Notes: generated from the sequence alone by a model not told the origin. 64,000 nucleotides of DNA from Bacteroidales bacterium (GCA_017439185.1 JAFRTM010000028.1:51812-115811), one strand, 5' to 3'; positions 36,350 to 46,202 are shown, numbered from the stretch's first letter. Program-made: numbers and translations.

Positions 36350-38044
36350 ATGGTTAAGGAAAAGATAAACAACTGGTTTGTAAATATTTGGTCTGGAATT
36401 AAAAGCCATCCGGTGGAGCTGGGCGTGCTGCTGCATTTGGCGGCGGTGCTGATAGCCAATACCGAGAGCACCCATGCCGGCTGGTGGGACAAACCTGCCC
36501 CCTATGGGATCTTCGCCTTCGTGGCAGCGTTGTGCCTTTCGTTCTACCGCGACAGGAGGTGGGTCAAGATAGTTTACTGGCTGATATTGCCGATCTATGC
36601 CCTTTGCGTCTTTCTGCCCGAAGGGTGGCCGCCTGAAATTCATGTACTTTACGCCATAGTGCCGCTGGTCTATCTTCTGGCACGGGGGAAATACACCACC
36701 GACGGTTTCCGCGGACTGGCATTCGGTTCCGTGCGCTCGTTTGTGATAGCCATCGGTATCGGCGGTCTGGTGGAGCTGTTGCTGGGATTGATTTATTTGT
36801 CGATATGCGCGTTGTTCGACGTGAGCGGCGAACGCCCTGTCGAGATTTTCAGCATCATCGTGGCGGCTTTGCTGATTCCGATATTGTTCATCGGCATGGA
36901 AAGCGGACGAAGGGAGTTGATTCCCAGCCGTCTGGAAGGCGTGTTGGTGAACTACGTGCTGATGCCGGCGGTGATGATATACAATCTTGTGCTTTACATC
37001 TATCTGGCCATGATAGCCATCCGTTGGGACTTGCCGAAAGGGTCGGTGGCGGTGATGGTCACGGTCTATATGTTTATGCTGGTGTTGGTGGGGTGGTTGC
37101 GACAACCGCTGAAGAAGCAGCCTCTCAAGTGGTATTTCCGTTGGTCGGGCTTGTTTGCGTTGCCGTTGGTTGTGCTCTTCTGGGTGGCAGTCGGCTACAG
37201 GGTCGGGCAGTACGGCTTGACGATAGACAGGTGCCTGCTTGTCGGTATCGGAGTTGTAATGGTCGTCTATGTGGTGTTCTCGCTCCTGCGGCCGAGAAAG
37301 ATTAGTTACGACGCCATATTTGCCGGGGTGATAGTGCTGCTGGGTATGGTGCTGGCGTTGGGCGGCCCTCTGTCGGCGCGGCAGTTCTCGAAGCGGTCGC
37401 AGATGGCTCTGCTGCGGCAGAGCGCCGAGAAGATTGGAATCCTCACCGAAGAGGGAACGCTGAACATTGCCGCTCCCAACGACAGCGATTCTCTCTACAG
37501 AACCGAACACCGCACAATCTATCAGGCGCTGAAGTATATCGACAATGATTTGAAATGCGACGTGAAAGCGAAATTCGCCATGTCTGACGAAGAATATCTG
37601 GACAAACTCTCCACCAATACTGCAAGATATGTCCAGAAACGGGTTGCCGACGACGGCAAGGTGGAACTCGAGCCGGATGTGGATCTTTGGGACGAAGGTT
37701 CGGAGATTTCAGTCTCCAACGATTACGCACCTATGGAATTGATCGACATCGACGGCTATAACCGATTATACACTAATATTCGTATTGAGGACTACAAGCT
37801 AGAGGACTTCGGAGCCGCGGCCATCGACCTGGATTCGGTGCTGGCAACTCAGCTGGCGTCGGTAGGTCTGTCGAGGAACAGCACCTTGAAGTGGGGTGAT
37901 TTCAACGACTGTTCTGGCGAGTTTTGTACCTACCGGTCGCCCGACGGGCAAATGATTATTATATTCGATTACCTGAATATCATTCAGACTTCCAAAGGAA
38001 ACCGGATTGAATCGGGACGTATCGGTTTTCTCCTGCTGAAATGA
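36350..38044 (+). CDS. DUF4153-type polytopic membrane protein
   Basis: 564 residues from ATG 36350. A TTG three codons upstream is less likely given the promoter at 36317. The N-terminal ~350 residues carry about ten hydrophobic helices with short loops. The C-terminal ~200 residues are soluble and acidic, with repeated tyrosines and YLDKLSTNTARYVQKR and FGAAAIDLDSVLA-like segments. Layout and the early HPVELGVLL motif match DUF4153 proteins of Bacteroidota; their function is unknown. It has its own promoter and no operon partner. Confidence 0.75.
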   Translation: MVKEKINNWFVNIWSGIKSHPVELGVLLHLAAVLIANTESTHAGWWDKPAPYGIFAFVAALCLSFYRDRRWVKIVYWLILPIYALCVFLPEGWPPEIHVLYAIVPLVYLLARGKYTTDGFRGLAFGSVRSFVIAIGIGGLVELLLGLIYLSICALFDVSGERPVEIFSIIVAALLIPILFIGMESGRRELIPSRLEGVLVNYVLMPAVMIYNLVLYIYLAMIAIRWDLPKGSVAVMVTVYMFMLVLVGWLRQPLKKQPLKWYFRWSGLFALPLVVLFWVAVGYRVGQYGLTIDRCLLVGIGVVMVVYVVFSLLRPRKISYDAIFAGVIVLLGMVLALGGPLSARQFSKRSQMALLRQSAEKIGILTEEGTLNIAAPNDSDSLYRTEHRTIYQALKYIDNDLKCDVKAKFAMSDEEYLDKLSTNTARYVQKRVADDGKVELEPDVDLWDEGSEISVSNDYAPMELIDIDGYNRLYTNIRIEDYKLEDFGAAAIDLDSVLATQLASVGLSRNSTLKWGDFNDCSGEFCTYRSPDGQMIIIFDYLNIIQTSKGNRIESGRIGFLLLK

Positions 38045-38129
38045 CGTGGCAGTAGGCCGTAAAGTTCCTTTGGCAAAGCGTGGGAGAAGGGATTTTTCTG
38101 GCGTCGAAAAAAATATTGTTGCAGAAACT

Positions 38130-38161
38130 TTTGCTGTTTCAAAAAAAATGTGTATCTTTGC
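38130..38161 (+). promoter_or_regulatory. Promoter of the EF-hand membrane protein gene
   Basis: TTTG at 38130-38133, 19-bp spacer, TATCTTTGC at 38153-38161: full consensus, 67 bp before the ATG. Confidence 0.85.
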
Positions 38162-38228
38162 ATTTTGTTTGCAACGCACTCTTGGTGTGGGCAATCTGTC
38201 CTAAATAGAAGAATAAAACATTAATAAT

Positions 38229-40508
38229 ATGGCAAAAAAAGAGAAACAGAAAGGCTATCCTTGGAAATTTAGCACCGTAGGCGGTGTCACGCGTGTGAAT
38301 ATCGAGACGGGCGAAGATGTGGCGCATCTTAACGAGTTGGATCAGAAACTATGGACGGTCCTCAGTTGTCCGGTCAACGGCTTGGAGTTCGATGCAAAAA
38401 CACTCAAACTGATGGATGCTGATGGCGACGGCAAGATTCGTGTGAATGAGGTGGTGGCCGCGGCGGAATGGCTCAAGAAGGTTCTGAAGGATATGGAGTA
38501 CCTTCTCGAAGGCAACGACCATATCGCCTTTGCCGATGTGCAGTGCGACACCGAGGAGGGCAAAGTGGTGATGGATGCCACCAACCTTATTCTCAGCAAG
38601 CTGGGAGTGGAGAAAGACGGAATATCGCTTGCCGATGTCGATGAATATATGACGATTTATGAGGAGAAATGCCGTGCAGAGTATGTCGCCAACGAGGAGG
38701 AACCGTTCACTCCGCCTTACGGCGAGGCAAGCGACGATGCAGAAGCGGCTGTGATCGACGTGAAGTCCAAGATTGACGACTATTTTATGCGTTGCAAGCT
38801 GGCCCAGTTCGACGAGGAGGCGACTCCCGTCCTCGACGTGCAGGTGGAGAAGATTGCAGCCATCAGCGACGGCGACCTCAGCAAGAACACCGAAGAGATT
38901 GCCTCCTACCCGATAGCCCGCCCCTCAAAAGAAGGTCTGTTGCCACTCACCGTGGGTGTCAATCCCGCATGGCAGGCGGCAGTGGCCAAGCTGAAAGCGC
39001 TCGTGGTCACTCCCGACTTCGGCGAGGAGAAGACCACCCTGACCGAGGAGGAGTGGAAAGGCATCGAGGCCAAGATCGACGCCTACGTCACATGGAAAGC
39101 TGCTGGCGAGACCAAGATGAACGAGACCATCGCCGAACAGCTGGCAACCCATGCTGCCGCCATCGCCCCGGTGGAGAGACTTGTGCGCTATTGCCGCGAT
39201 TTCTTCAAACTTCTCCACAACTATGTTGTGTTCCGTGACTTTTATAAGCGCGACGAGAACTGCTTGGCGGTGTTCCAGGCAGGAAAACTGTATATAGACC
39301 AGCGTTGCTGTGACCTCTGCATTAAGGTGTCCGACATGGGCAAGCAGACGGCTATGGCAGGCTTCAGCGGATTGTATCTGCTCTACTGCACCTGCACTTC
39401 TAAAGTGAAAGGCGAGAAAATGGATATAGTGGCGGCTCTTACTGACGGCGACGTGGACAGCCTGCGCGAGGGGCAGAACGCCATATTCTATGACCGCAAT
39501 GGACTGGACTGGGATGCTACGGTGACCAAGATTATAGACAACCCCATAAGCATACGCCAGGCATTCTGGAGCCCCTACCGCAAATTCGGCAATTGGGTCT
39601 CGGAGAAGATAACCAAGACGGCGAGCGAGAAGGAGAGCGCACAGTTCGACAAGATGACGTCGCAGGCCAACGACACCACCGCCGACCTTGCCACCAAGAT
39701 GGCAAAGGTGAAAGACGCGCAGGACAATCCGGGTGCCAAGAAGACTCCGTTCGACATCGCCAAGTTCGCCGGTATCTTTGCCGCCATCGGCATGGCTATC
39801 GGCTTCATAAGCTCGGCACTTGTGAGCGTGGCGAAAGGGGCTACGGCCAACTGGTACAACGCTCCTCTTATGATTATTGCCATTATCTTGGTGATTAGCG
39901 GGCCTTCGATGCTTCTAGCATGGCTGAAACTGAGGAAGCGCAACCTCGGCCCGGTGCTCAACGCCAATGGATGGGCAATCAACTCGAAGATCCGCATCAA
40001 CACTACGTTTGGCGCTACGCTGACCAGCCTCGCCAAATATCCCAAGATTGTGGCCAAAGACCCGTTTGCCGACAAGAAGACTCCATGGTGGAAGAAGACG
40101 CTGTATTGGCTCCTGTTTATTGTGGTTGTGGCATTCATAGTTCTCTATGCGATGAAATATCTGCCTTGGCAGGCACCTAAGATGAAGGTGACCTCTATGC
40201 CTGTGAGCACGGCAACAGCCAAGGACGGCAGCCTGAAGGTGAAGATAAGCAAAGGTACTCCAGACTACCAATACAGAATAGGCAGAACTGCTGAATGGCA
40301 AGATGTGACGCTCGACAGCACCAAGACTTTCTTTGTTGTGGAAGGACTGACAATGGGTGAGGATACTCTCTGGGTGAAAGACTCGCACGGCCTGAAACGC
40401 TCCAAACCGTTCAAGGTTTCGGACAAAGAGGTCATAGAGGAACCCGAAGAAGAGCCTGTCACCGATTCGGTGACGGCTCCAGAGGCAGAGGTTCCGGCAG
40501 CGGAATAA
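38229..40508 (+). CDS. Large membrane protein with EF-hand-like motif, function unknown
   Basis: 759 residues. Residues 63-74 (DADGDGKIRVNE) form a canonical EF-hand calcium loop, followed by an acidic helical domain up to ~500. Hydrophobic helices at about 512-535, 543-563 and 624-643. The C-terminal part (~650-735) looks like a small beta-sandwich with a GTPDYQYRI segment of the kind seen in SprB/PKD-like modules, then an acidic tail rich in Glu, Pro and Val. I do not recognise a named family. It is followed 24 bp later by a secreted protein gene, probably in one operon. Confidence 0.75.
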   Translation: MAKKEKQKGYPWKFSTVGGVTRVNIETGEDVAHLNELDQKLWTVLSCPVNGLEFDAKTLKLMDADGDGKIRVNEVVAAAEWLKKVLKDMEYLLEGNDHIAFADVQCDTEEGKVVMDATNLILSKLGVEKDGISLADVDEYMTIYEEKCRAEYVANEEEPFTPPYGEASDDAEAAVIDVKSKIDDYFMRCKLAQFDEEATPVLDVQVEKIAAISDGDLSKNTEEIASYPIARPSKEGLLPLTVGVNPAWQAAVAKLKALVVTPDFGEEKTTLTEEEWKGIEAKIDAYVTWKAAGETKMNETIAEQLATHAAAIAPVERLVRYCRDFFKLLHNYVVFRDFYKRDENCLAVFQAGKLYIDQRCCDLCIKVSDMGKQTAMAGFSGLYLLYCTCTSKVKGEKMDIVAALTDGDVDSLREGQNAIFYDRNGLDWDATVTKIIDNPISIRQAFWSPYRKFGNWVSEKITKTASEKESAQFDKMTSQANDTTADLATKMAKVKDAQDNPGAKKTPFDIAKFAGIFAAIGMAIGFISSALVSVAKGATANWYNAPLMIIAIILVISGPSMLLAWLKLRKRNLGPVLNANGWAINSKIRINTTFGATLTSLAKYPKIVAKDPFADKKTPWWKKTLYWLLFIVVVAFIVLYAMKYLPWQAPKMKVTSMPVSTATAKDGSLKVKISKGTPDYQYRIGRTAEWQDVTLDSTKTFFVVEGLTMGEDTLWVKDSHGLKRSKPFKVSDKEVIEEPEEEPVTDSVTAPEAEVPAAE

Positions 40509-40532
40509 GCAATGACTAATACCAATGTAAAT

Positions 40533-41804
40533 ATGAAAAAGTTTTTAGCATTCGTGGCGGCGGCACTGTTCTCGGCAATGACGCTGCAGGCTGTGGCCCA
40601 GGAGGAGACTGGTGTGGTGGATACTACGGAACCGCATTTCATGGTTCCGGATTACCAAAAAATCGAGAGGGAGTCGCAAAACAAGAAGAGCCAATGGTAT
40701 TTCGACAAGTTGGCTGTGCGCGTGGCGGTGGGCGACACGACTCTCACCACGGAGGACCTTCAGATGTTCTACTTCGGTCAGAGCTACCGCAAAGGCTTTA
40801 GCCAGTATGCTAGCCCTGCGCAGCTCGACGAGATAAGGAAGATTCTCAACGAGAAGGAGTCGCTCACGAAGGCTGACGCCAAGAAGATAATAGATCTTGC
40901 CGACGACGGGATAAAGAAAGAACCCGCCAACCCGCAGCTCTACTACTACAAGCTTTTAGGCACTTATGTGCTGGCGAGCAAGTATGGTGAAAGCGAGGAA
41001 CCCTACTGGCAGACGCGTCTGCAGCTGAACATGCTGCTCCACGCCATGGGTAGCACCGGCAACGGAATGGACCAGGAACATGCTATACACGTGGTCAGGG
41101 TGAGTCACGAGTATTTCATGATGAACCTGGAGAACATCGAGCCGTTACAGCAGTCACTCATCTTTGGCGACGACGGCACTCCTTACGACCTGTTCAAGGC
41201 TATTGCCCATAATCCGGGGAACGAAGAGGAGTCGGCAGAGCTGGAGACGGAAGTGGACACCATGGAGATTTGGTTCAACATCACACGTGTATGGGCCAAG
41301 ACCACCGAGTGGAACTTGGGAGGCGACAAGAAAAGCAAGAAGGACAAAGGAAAAGGCGCGGTCAAGGAGATAGAGGAGATGCCGCTGGCGCTGATAAAGG
41401 AGGGGACGGAGGTTGCGATGGCTTTCGGCTCGCAGTTCGACATAGAAATCGTGAAGCTCAACGACAAGAAGAGCAAGATGAAGATAGTAGAAATAAAGCC
41501 GTACAACGACACTCTCGTGGGAACCGACGCGCTGCAAAAGACGGAGGTGAAACCGGGACATATAGTTGGCTATTTCTGCTACTACAAAATGAGCGAGAGC
41601 AGCGACTGGGTGCAGAGGTGCCTTGTGTGCAAGCCAAACACCAGCGTGGGCGCTCTCGGGTATGAGAGTTTTATCATGACTGAGCGAATCCCGCAGTGGA
41701 CACCAACTTCCAACGACGGAATGTTCAACGGCGCCGTGGGAGTGGAGATGTGGTCGGACAAGCTGACGGCAATCAAGATAAGCAATCTGAGGTCTATAAA
41801 ATAG
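40533..41804 (+). CDS. Secreted protein, DUF4919-like
   Basis: 423 residues from ATG 40533 (MKKFLAFVAAAL); an ATG at 40512 would place seven extra residues before the signal peptide. Signal peptide to about residue 23 (LQAVAQ). Central helical segment resembles DUF4919 (RKGFSQY, LYYYKLLGTYVLASKYG, HAIHVVRVSHEY). C-terminal beta-rich part with VWAKTTEWNLGG and VQRCLVCKP. No lipobox or sorting tail. Its partner upstream is the EF-hand membrane protein; a shared envelope function is inference. Confidence 0.7.
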   Translation: MKKFLAFVAAALFSAMTLQAVAQEETGVVDTTEPHFMVPDYQKIERESQNKKSQWYFDKLAVRVAVGDTTLTTEDLQMFYFGQSYRKGFSQYASPAQLDEIRKILNEKESLTKADAKKIIDLADDGIKKEPANPQLYYYKLLGTYVLASKYGESEEPYWQTRLQLNMLLHAMGSTGNGMDQEHAIHVVRVSHEYFMMNLENIEPLQQSLIFGDDGTPYDLFKAIAHNPGNEEESAELETEVDTMEIWFNITRVWAKTTEWNLGGDKKSKKDKGKGAVKEIEEMPLALIKEGTEVAMAFGSQFDIEIVKLNDKKSKMKIVEIKPYNDTLVGTDALQKTEVKPGHIVGYFCYYKMSESSDWVQRCLVCKPNTSVGALGYESFIMTERIPQWTPTSNDGMFNGAVGVEMWSDKLTAIKISNLRSIK

Positions 41805-41855
41805 ATCGTTGCGGATATAGTGCAGGGTGTTGCGAGGATTGGTATGGGACAGGGT

Positions 41856-41943
41856 TGCTCCATATCAACGCCGTGTTAACTCCGTATCAAGTCCATATCA
41901 ACACCAATACAACACCGACTCAAGTTCGACTCAACTTCGAGGG
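41856..41943. repeat. Eight-unit 11-bp-period array upstream of thrS
   Basis: 88 bp made of exactly eight 11-mers, units such as AACTCCGTATC and AACACCAATAC, with consensus AA(C/G)-N-CC-N4-C. The first 19 bp at 41851-41869 are the reverse complement of 24888-24906. The array ends 73 bp before the thrS -33 element. Confidence 0.85.
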
Positions 41944-42015
41944 TTGTCTTGAGCCGTGATTGGTTAAGGGTGAAGTAAGGGTAAAGCCTAGAAAATGAAA
42001 AAAAATGGCAAAAAG

Positions 42016-42047
42016 TTTGCCAGTTATAAAAAATGTTGTATCTTTGC
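42016..42047 (+). promoter_or_regulatory. Promoter of the thrS-infC-rpmI-rplT operon
   Basis: TTTG at 42016-42019, 19-bp spacer, TATCTTTGC at 42039-42047: full consensus, 32 bp before the thrS ATG. Confidence 0.88.
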
Positions 42048-42079
42048 AAATTCTAAATATAATAGCAAATAATAAAAAT

Positions 42080-44017
42080 ATGAGCATAAATATCACATTA
42101 CCAGACGGTTCGGTTCGCCAGTATGAGGCGGGGGTGACCGCTTTGGATATAGCAAAAAGCATCAGCGAGGGTTTGGCGAGGAACGTTTTGGCTGCGAAAG
42201 TGGACGACAAGGTGGTTGAGTTGAACCGCGCGATAAACGGCGACGCGAGAGTGCAGCTGCTGACGTGGAACGACCCGGAGGGAAAATCTACGTTCTGGCA
42301 CACGAGCGCCCACTTGCTGGCTACGGCTTTGCAGGAGCTCTACCCGGGCATCAAGTTCGGTATCGGCCCTTCGATTGAGACGGGTTTCTACTACGACATA
42401 GATTTCGGAAAATACGAGGTGAGCAGCGACGACTTCGGCAAGATAGAGAAGAAGATGATGGAGCTGGTGCAGGCCAAGACTCCCATCACGAGGAGGGAAG
42501 TGTCGAAGGCTGAAGCCCTGAAGGTGTTCGGCGAGAGAGGCGAGGTTTACAAGGTGGAGCTTATAGAAGCGCTGGAGGACGGCACGATTTCGTTCTACGA
42601 CAGCGGCTCGTTCACCGACCTCTGCCGCGGTCCTCACCTGACGGATTTTTCGCCGATCAAGGCTGTGAAGCTTATCAACCTGGCTGGAGCCTACTGGAGA
42701 GGCGACGAGCACAGACCCCAGCTGACGAGGGTTTATGCCGTGTCGTTCCCGAAAAAGAAGGAGCTCGACGAATACCTCACGATGCTGGAAGAGGCCAAGA
42801 AGCGCGACCACAGGAAGATCGGCAAGGAGTTGGGACTGTATATGTTCAGCGAGACGGTGGGCAAGGGCTTGCCTATCTGGCTGCCCAAGGGCACCGAGCT
42901 GAGGCTGAGACTGCAGGACTACCTGACGAAGATACAGAAGCGCTACGGCTACGAGCAGGTCATCACTCCGCACATCGGAGGCAAGACGCTGTATGAGACG
43001 TCGGGCCACTGGCAGCACTACGGCGAGGACAGCTTCCGTCCGATCACCACTCCGGAAGAGGGAGAGGTCTATCTGCTGAAACCCATGAACTGCCCCCATC
43101 ACTGCATGATATACAAGAACGAGCCGCGTTCGTATAAAGACCTGCCGCTGAGGCTGGCCGAGTTCGGAACGGTTTACCGTTACGAGCAGAGCGGCGAGTT
43201 GCACGGCCTGACGAGGGTTCGCTCGTTCACGCAGGACGACGCCCACATCTTCTGCCGTCCCGACCAGGTGAAAGAGGAGTTTATCAAGGTGATGGAAATC
43301 ATCCAGACGATATTCAAGGCTTTGAGTTTCGAGCAGTGGGAGGCACAGATCTCGCTGAGAGACCCGGCGAACACCACGAAATATGTGGGAACCGACGAGA
43401 ACTGGGAGAAAGCCGAGACCGCCATCAAGGAGGCGTGTGCCGAGAAAGGCATCAACGCGAAGGTGGAGCTGGGCGAGGCTGCCTTCTACGGTCCCAAGCT
43501 CGACTTCATGGTGAAAGACGCCCTCGGACGCCGCTGGCAGCTGGGAACCATACAGGTGGACTACAACCTGCCCGAGCGTTTCGAGCTGGAATACATAGGC
43601 AGCGACGGACAGAAACACCGTCCGGTGATGATTCACCGTGCGCCGTTCGGCTCGATGGAGCGTTTCTGTGCCGTGCTGATAGAGCATACGGCCGGCAAGT
43701 TCCCGCTGTGGCTGACCCCCGAGCAGTTTATCATACTGCCCGTGAGCGAGAAGTATGTCGATGAGGCCAAGGCCATGAAGATAAAGCTCGAAGAGCTCAA
43801 CCTGCGCGGCACTATCGATATGCGAGACGAGAAGATCGGCCGCAAGATACGCGACGCCGAACTGGCCAAGTATCCCTTCATGCTCATCCTGGGCGAGAAA
43901 GAGGTGGCCGACGGCACGCTGAGCGTAAGGCGTCAGGGCGCCGGCGACCTCGGCACGATGAAGCCCGAAGAGTTTGCCGCGATGATAGAAAAGGAAATTG
44001 CCGAAGTGATGGCATAA
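42080..44017 (+). CDS. thrS: Threonyl-tRNA synthetase
   Basis: 645 residues from ATG 42080 ([18 protein letters not shown]); an upstream in-frame ATG at 42005 precedes the promoter and is rejected. Domains in order: TGS (1-60), editing domain with [11 protein letters not shown] and DLCRGPHL (~73-220), class II catalytic core with zinc ligands in MNCPHHC and DAHIF and motif-2 RVRSFTQ, anticodon-binding domain from ~545. Charges tRNA-Thr in the cytosol. First gene of the conserved thrS-infC-rpmI-rplT order. Confidence 0.97.
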   Translation: MSINITLPDGSVRQYEAGVTALDIAKSISEGLARNVLAAKVDDKVVELNRAINGDARVQLLTWNDPEGKSTFWHTSAHLLATALQELYPGIKFGIGPSIETGFYYDIDFGKYEVSSDDFGKIEKKMMELVQAKTPITRREVSKAEALKVFGERGEVYKVELIEALEDGTISFYDSGSFTDLCRGPHLTDFSPIKAVKLINLAGAYWRGDEHRPQLTRVYAVSFPKKKELDEYLTMLEEAKKRDHRKIGKELGLYMFSETVGKGLPIWLPKGTELRLRLQDYLTKIQKRYGYEQVITPHIGGKTLYETSGHWQHYGEDSFRPITTPEEGEVYLLKPMNCPHHCMIYKNEPRSYKDLPLRLAEFGTVYRYEQSGELHGLTRVRSFTQDDAHIFCRPDQVKEEFIKVMEIIQTIFKALSFEQWEAQISLRDPANTTKYVGTDENWEKAETAIKEACAEKGINAKVELGEAAFYGPKLDFMVKDALGRRWQLGTIQVDYNLPERFELEYIGSDGQKHRPVMIHRAPFGSMERFCAVLIEHTAGKFPLWLTPEQFIILPVSEKYVDEAKAMKIKLEELNLRGTIDMRDEKIGRKIRDAELAKYPFMLILGEKEVADGTLSVRRQGAGDLGTMKPEEFAAMIEKEIAEVMA

Positions 44018-44073
44018 ACATTAATAAAGGAATAATAAACATTAGTAAAAACTTAATATAGGAGATCCAAGTT

Positions 44074-44652
44074 ATAGCAGCACCATTCAAAACGAACGGA
44101 GGAGCCCCCAACAAAGACCGTAACAAAGGGCACGGACCAGTCAAGAAAGAACCCGACCACCTCATCAACGAGGCAATCACTACGCCGGTAGTGCGAGTAG
44201 TGGGGGAGGGGATGGAACCGACCATCTACAACACGCGCGACGCGCTGAAGATGGCATACGACGAAGGTCTGGATCTGGTGATGATATCGCCCACCGCCAA
44301 CCCGCCGGTCTGCAAGATTATCGAGTACCAGAAGTTTCTCTACGAGCTGAAGAAGAAAGAGAAAGAACGCAAGTCCAACTCGTCGAAAGTGGTGGTGAAG
44401 GAGATAAGGCTGAGCCCGCAGATCGACCAGCACGACTTCGACTTCAAGCTCAACCACGCCAAAGGATTCCTCAAAGAGGGCAACAAGGTGAGGGTTGACG
44501 TGTTCTTCAAAGGCCGTTCGATAATGTACAAGGAGCAGGGCGAGCAGCAGCTGCTGAAATTTGCCGAGGCGTTGCTGGAGTTCGGAAAACCCGAGCAGAT
44601 GCCGCGACTCGAAGGAAAGAGGATGATCATGATTATCGCACCCAAGAAATAA
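44074..44652 (+). CDS. infC: Translation initiation factor IF-3, apparent ATA start
   Basis: 192 residues if begun at ATA 44074, 9 bp after an AGGAG Shine-Dalgarno (44060-44064). The first ATG/GTG/TTG in frame is GTG 44191, which would cut off the conserved EPDHLINEAI segment (44151-44180). An in-frame stop at 44059-44061 limits the region, and within it only ATA 44074 or ATC 44065 are near-cognate with sensible spacing. Body motifs are canonical: GLDLVMISPTANPPVC, IIEYQKFLYELKKKEK, VKEIRLSPQIDQHD, GRSIMYKEQG. Non-AUG starts on infC allow autoregulation because IF-3 rejects them, as known for the AUU start in E. coli. Confidence 0.92.
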   Translation: MAAPFKTNGGAPNKDRNKGHGPVKKEPDHLINEAITTPVVRVVGEGMEPTIYNTRDALKMAYDEGLDLVMISPTANPPVCKIIEYQKFLYELKKKEKERKSNSSKVVVKEIRLSPQIDQHDFDFKLNHAKGFLKEGNKVRVDVFFKGRSIMYKEQGEQQLLKFAEALLEFGKPEQMPRLEGKRMIMIIAPKK

Positions 44653-44703
44653 AGAAAAGGTTTATCGTAAAAATATAGTCTAACTTATTAAAACAGTAAA
44701 GTA

Positions 44704-44898
44704 ATGCCAAAAATGAAAACTAAAGCCGCCGCCAAGAAACGCTTTGCGTTCACCGGCACCGGCAAGATCAAGAGGAAGCATGCTTATCACAGTCACATTC
44801 TGACGAAGAAAGAGACGACGCAGAAACGTAATCTCGACCACACCGCACTGGTGAGCCGCGACGACGAGAAGCGAGTGAAAAGAATGCTGTTGAACTAA
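44704..44898 (+). CDS. rpmI: 50S ribosomal protein L35
   Basis: 64 residues; [20 protein letters not shown], then KRKHAYHSH and KKRxL-like basic helices ending VKRMLLN. Normal length. In the infC-rpmI-rplT block, 51 bp after infC. Confidence 0.96.
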   Translation: MPKMKTKAAAKKRFAFTGTGKIKRKHAYHSHILTKKETTQKRNLDHTALVSRDDEKRVKRMLLN

Positions 44899-45007
44899 GA
44901 TTCAACGAAGAAAAAGGAGTTATTAACCATTGTTTAGAGCACAAAAGAACGGCAAAGAAAACAATTGAAGAAATTGGCCGTCGCTTAAACGAAAAACAAA
45001 TTAAATT

Positions 45008-45355
45008 ATGCCAAGATCAGTAAACGCTGTTGCTTCAAGAGCACGCAGAAAAAAGATCCTCAACCGCACCAAAGGATATTGGGGCAGAGGAAAAAACGTA
45101 TGGACCGTAGCCAAAAACAAATGGGAAAAGGGTCAAACCTATGCCTATCGCGACCGTAAGGCCAAGAAAAGAGAGTTCCGCTCGCTGTGGATCAATCGTA
45201 TCAACGCCGGTTGCCGCATAAACGGGATTTCCTATTCTGTTTTTATGGGCGAACTGCACAAGAACAACATAGAGCTCAACCGTAAAGTTCTCGCCGACCT
45301 GGCGATGAACAACCCCGAGGCTTTCGCCGCCGTGGTAAAGATGGTCAAAAAATGA
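45008..45355 (+). CDS. rplT: 50S ribosomal protein L20
   Basis: 115 residues; [28 protein letters not shown], then [21 protein letters not shown] and [17 protein letters not shown]20 binds 23S rRNA early in assembly and in many bacteria represses its own operon. The 109-bp leader before it (44899-45007) is purine-rich and unassigned; an operator is possible but not demonstrated. Confidence 0.97.
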   Translation: MPRSVNAVASRARRKKILNRTKGYWGRGKNVWTVAKNKWEKGQTYAYRDRKAKKREFRSLWINRINAGCRINGISYSVFMGELHKNNIELNRKVLADLAMNNPEAFAAVVKMVKK

Positions 45356-45398
45356 GCCGAGAGAAACTGAGTAGTAAAACCTTTAATACAGAAAAGAT

Positions 45399-45752
45399 AT
45401 GGGAAAGACAGAATTAATGCAATTTGTTGAGAGTTTGGCGGAGCGCAAAGAGTTCCCCGAATTTAAGGCTGGCGATACCATCACGGTCCACTATAAAATT
45501 AAAGAAGGAAACAAGGAGAGAATCCAGAACTTCCAAGGCGTTGTGCTGCAACGCAGCGGAAGTGGAGCTACCGAGACCTTTACTGTGCGTAAGATTACTA
45601 ACGGAGTAGGTGTGGAGAGAATATTCCCCATCGCTTCCCCGTTTATCGAACAGATCGACGTCAACAAACGTGGAGCTGTTCGCAGAGCTAGAATCTTCTA
45701 CCTCCGTAACCTTACAGGTAAGAAAGCCCGTATTAAGGAGAAAAGACACTAG
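45399..45752 (+). CDS. rplS: 50S ribosomal protein L19
   Basis: 117 residues; [53 protein letters not shown], and the basic end [20 protein letters not shown]. Lies 43 bp after rplT and is followed by a strong terminator, so it closes the ribosomal operon. Confidence 0.97.
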   Translation: MGKTELMQFVESLAERKEFPEFKAGDTITVHYKIKEGNKERIQNFQGVVLQRSGSGATETFTVRKITNGVGVERIFPIASPFIEQIDVNKRGAVRRARIFYLRNLTGKKARIKEKRH

Positions 45753-45829
45753 TGTTTGTCAGAGGCGAGCCTAAGGCAGCCGAGACGACGAGGGACTTCG
45801 ATCCTGAGAATTACGATAGACCAAAGTTG

Positions 45830-45865
45830 GGCGGCGAAGCGCAAGCTTCGCCGCCTGGCTTTTTT
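45830..45865 (+). terminator. Terminator of the ribosomal operon
   Basis: Perfect 11-bp stem GGCGGCGAAGC with GCAA tetraloop, followed by TTTTTT, ~80 bp after the rplS stop. Confidence 0.93.
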
Positions 45866-46027
45866 AGGGGAGCAAATAAGAACTTCATTTCCAAAGTTGG
45901 CTGATTTTTATTACCGGAGTTGGCACCCTACAATATCGAAATCAGCAACCTCGGTTTTGCCAGTCTGACTAACGGAAGACCATACTATTTGGCTTATATC
46001 CAACATCTCCTTGGGTTATAGTTGCCC

Positions 46028-46071
46028 AAAACGGGAACAGAACGGGAGCAAAAGGGGAGCAAAACCAATAG
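46028..46071. repeat. 11-bp-period array upstream of the structured RNA
   Basis: Four units at 46028, 46039, 46050 and 46061, of the form AAAACGGG-N3, with A-tracts once per turn. The surrounding 45866-46170 stretch holds no recognised gene; an inverted repeat (GCTGATTT with AAATCAGC, ~45899-45947) is the only other structure. Confidence 0.8.
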
Positions 46072-46170
46072 ACATGTATATAACTAACTATTAGGTACAT
46101 ACAACCCCGCCACAAGCAAGCCCTTTCCCTCCCCGCTTGCGAAAAACATTGAAAAAATGTTGCAATAATT

Positions 46171-46202
46171 TTTGTGGGAATAAAAATTGTTCGTATCTTT
46201 GC
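46171..46202 (+). promoter_or_regulatory. Promoter of the structured RNA
   Basis: TTTG at 46171-46174, 19-bp spacer, TATCTTTGC at 46194-46202: full consensus. Predicted transcription start near 46208. Confidence 0.85.

Noticed and set aside
42098-43687. 529-codon open frame antisense to thrS
   Set aside because: thrS is certain by motif and operon; the antisense product is Val/Leu/His-rich without any family pattern.
45875-46020. Possible gene fragment in the spacer after rplS (frame with APYNIEISNLGFASL)
   Set aside because: Only ~38 codons without start or recognisable family; could be chance or a decayed remnant, and cannot be supported.
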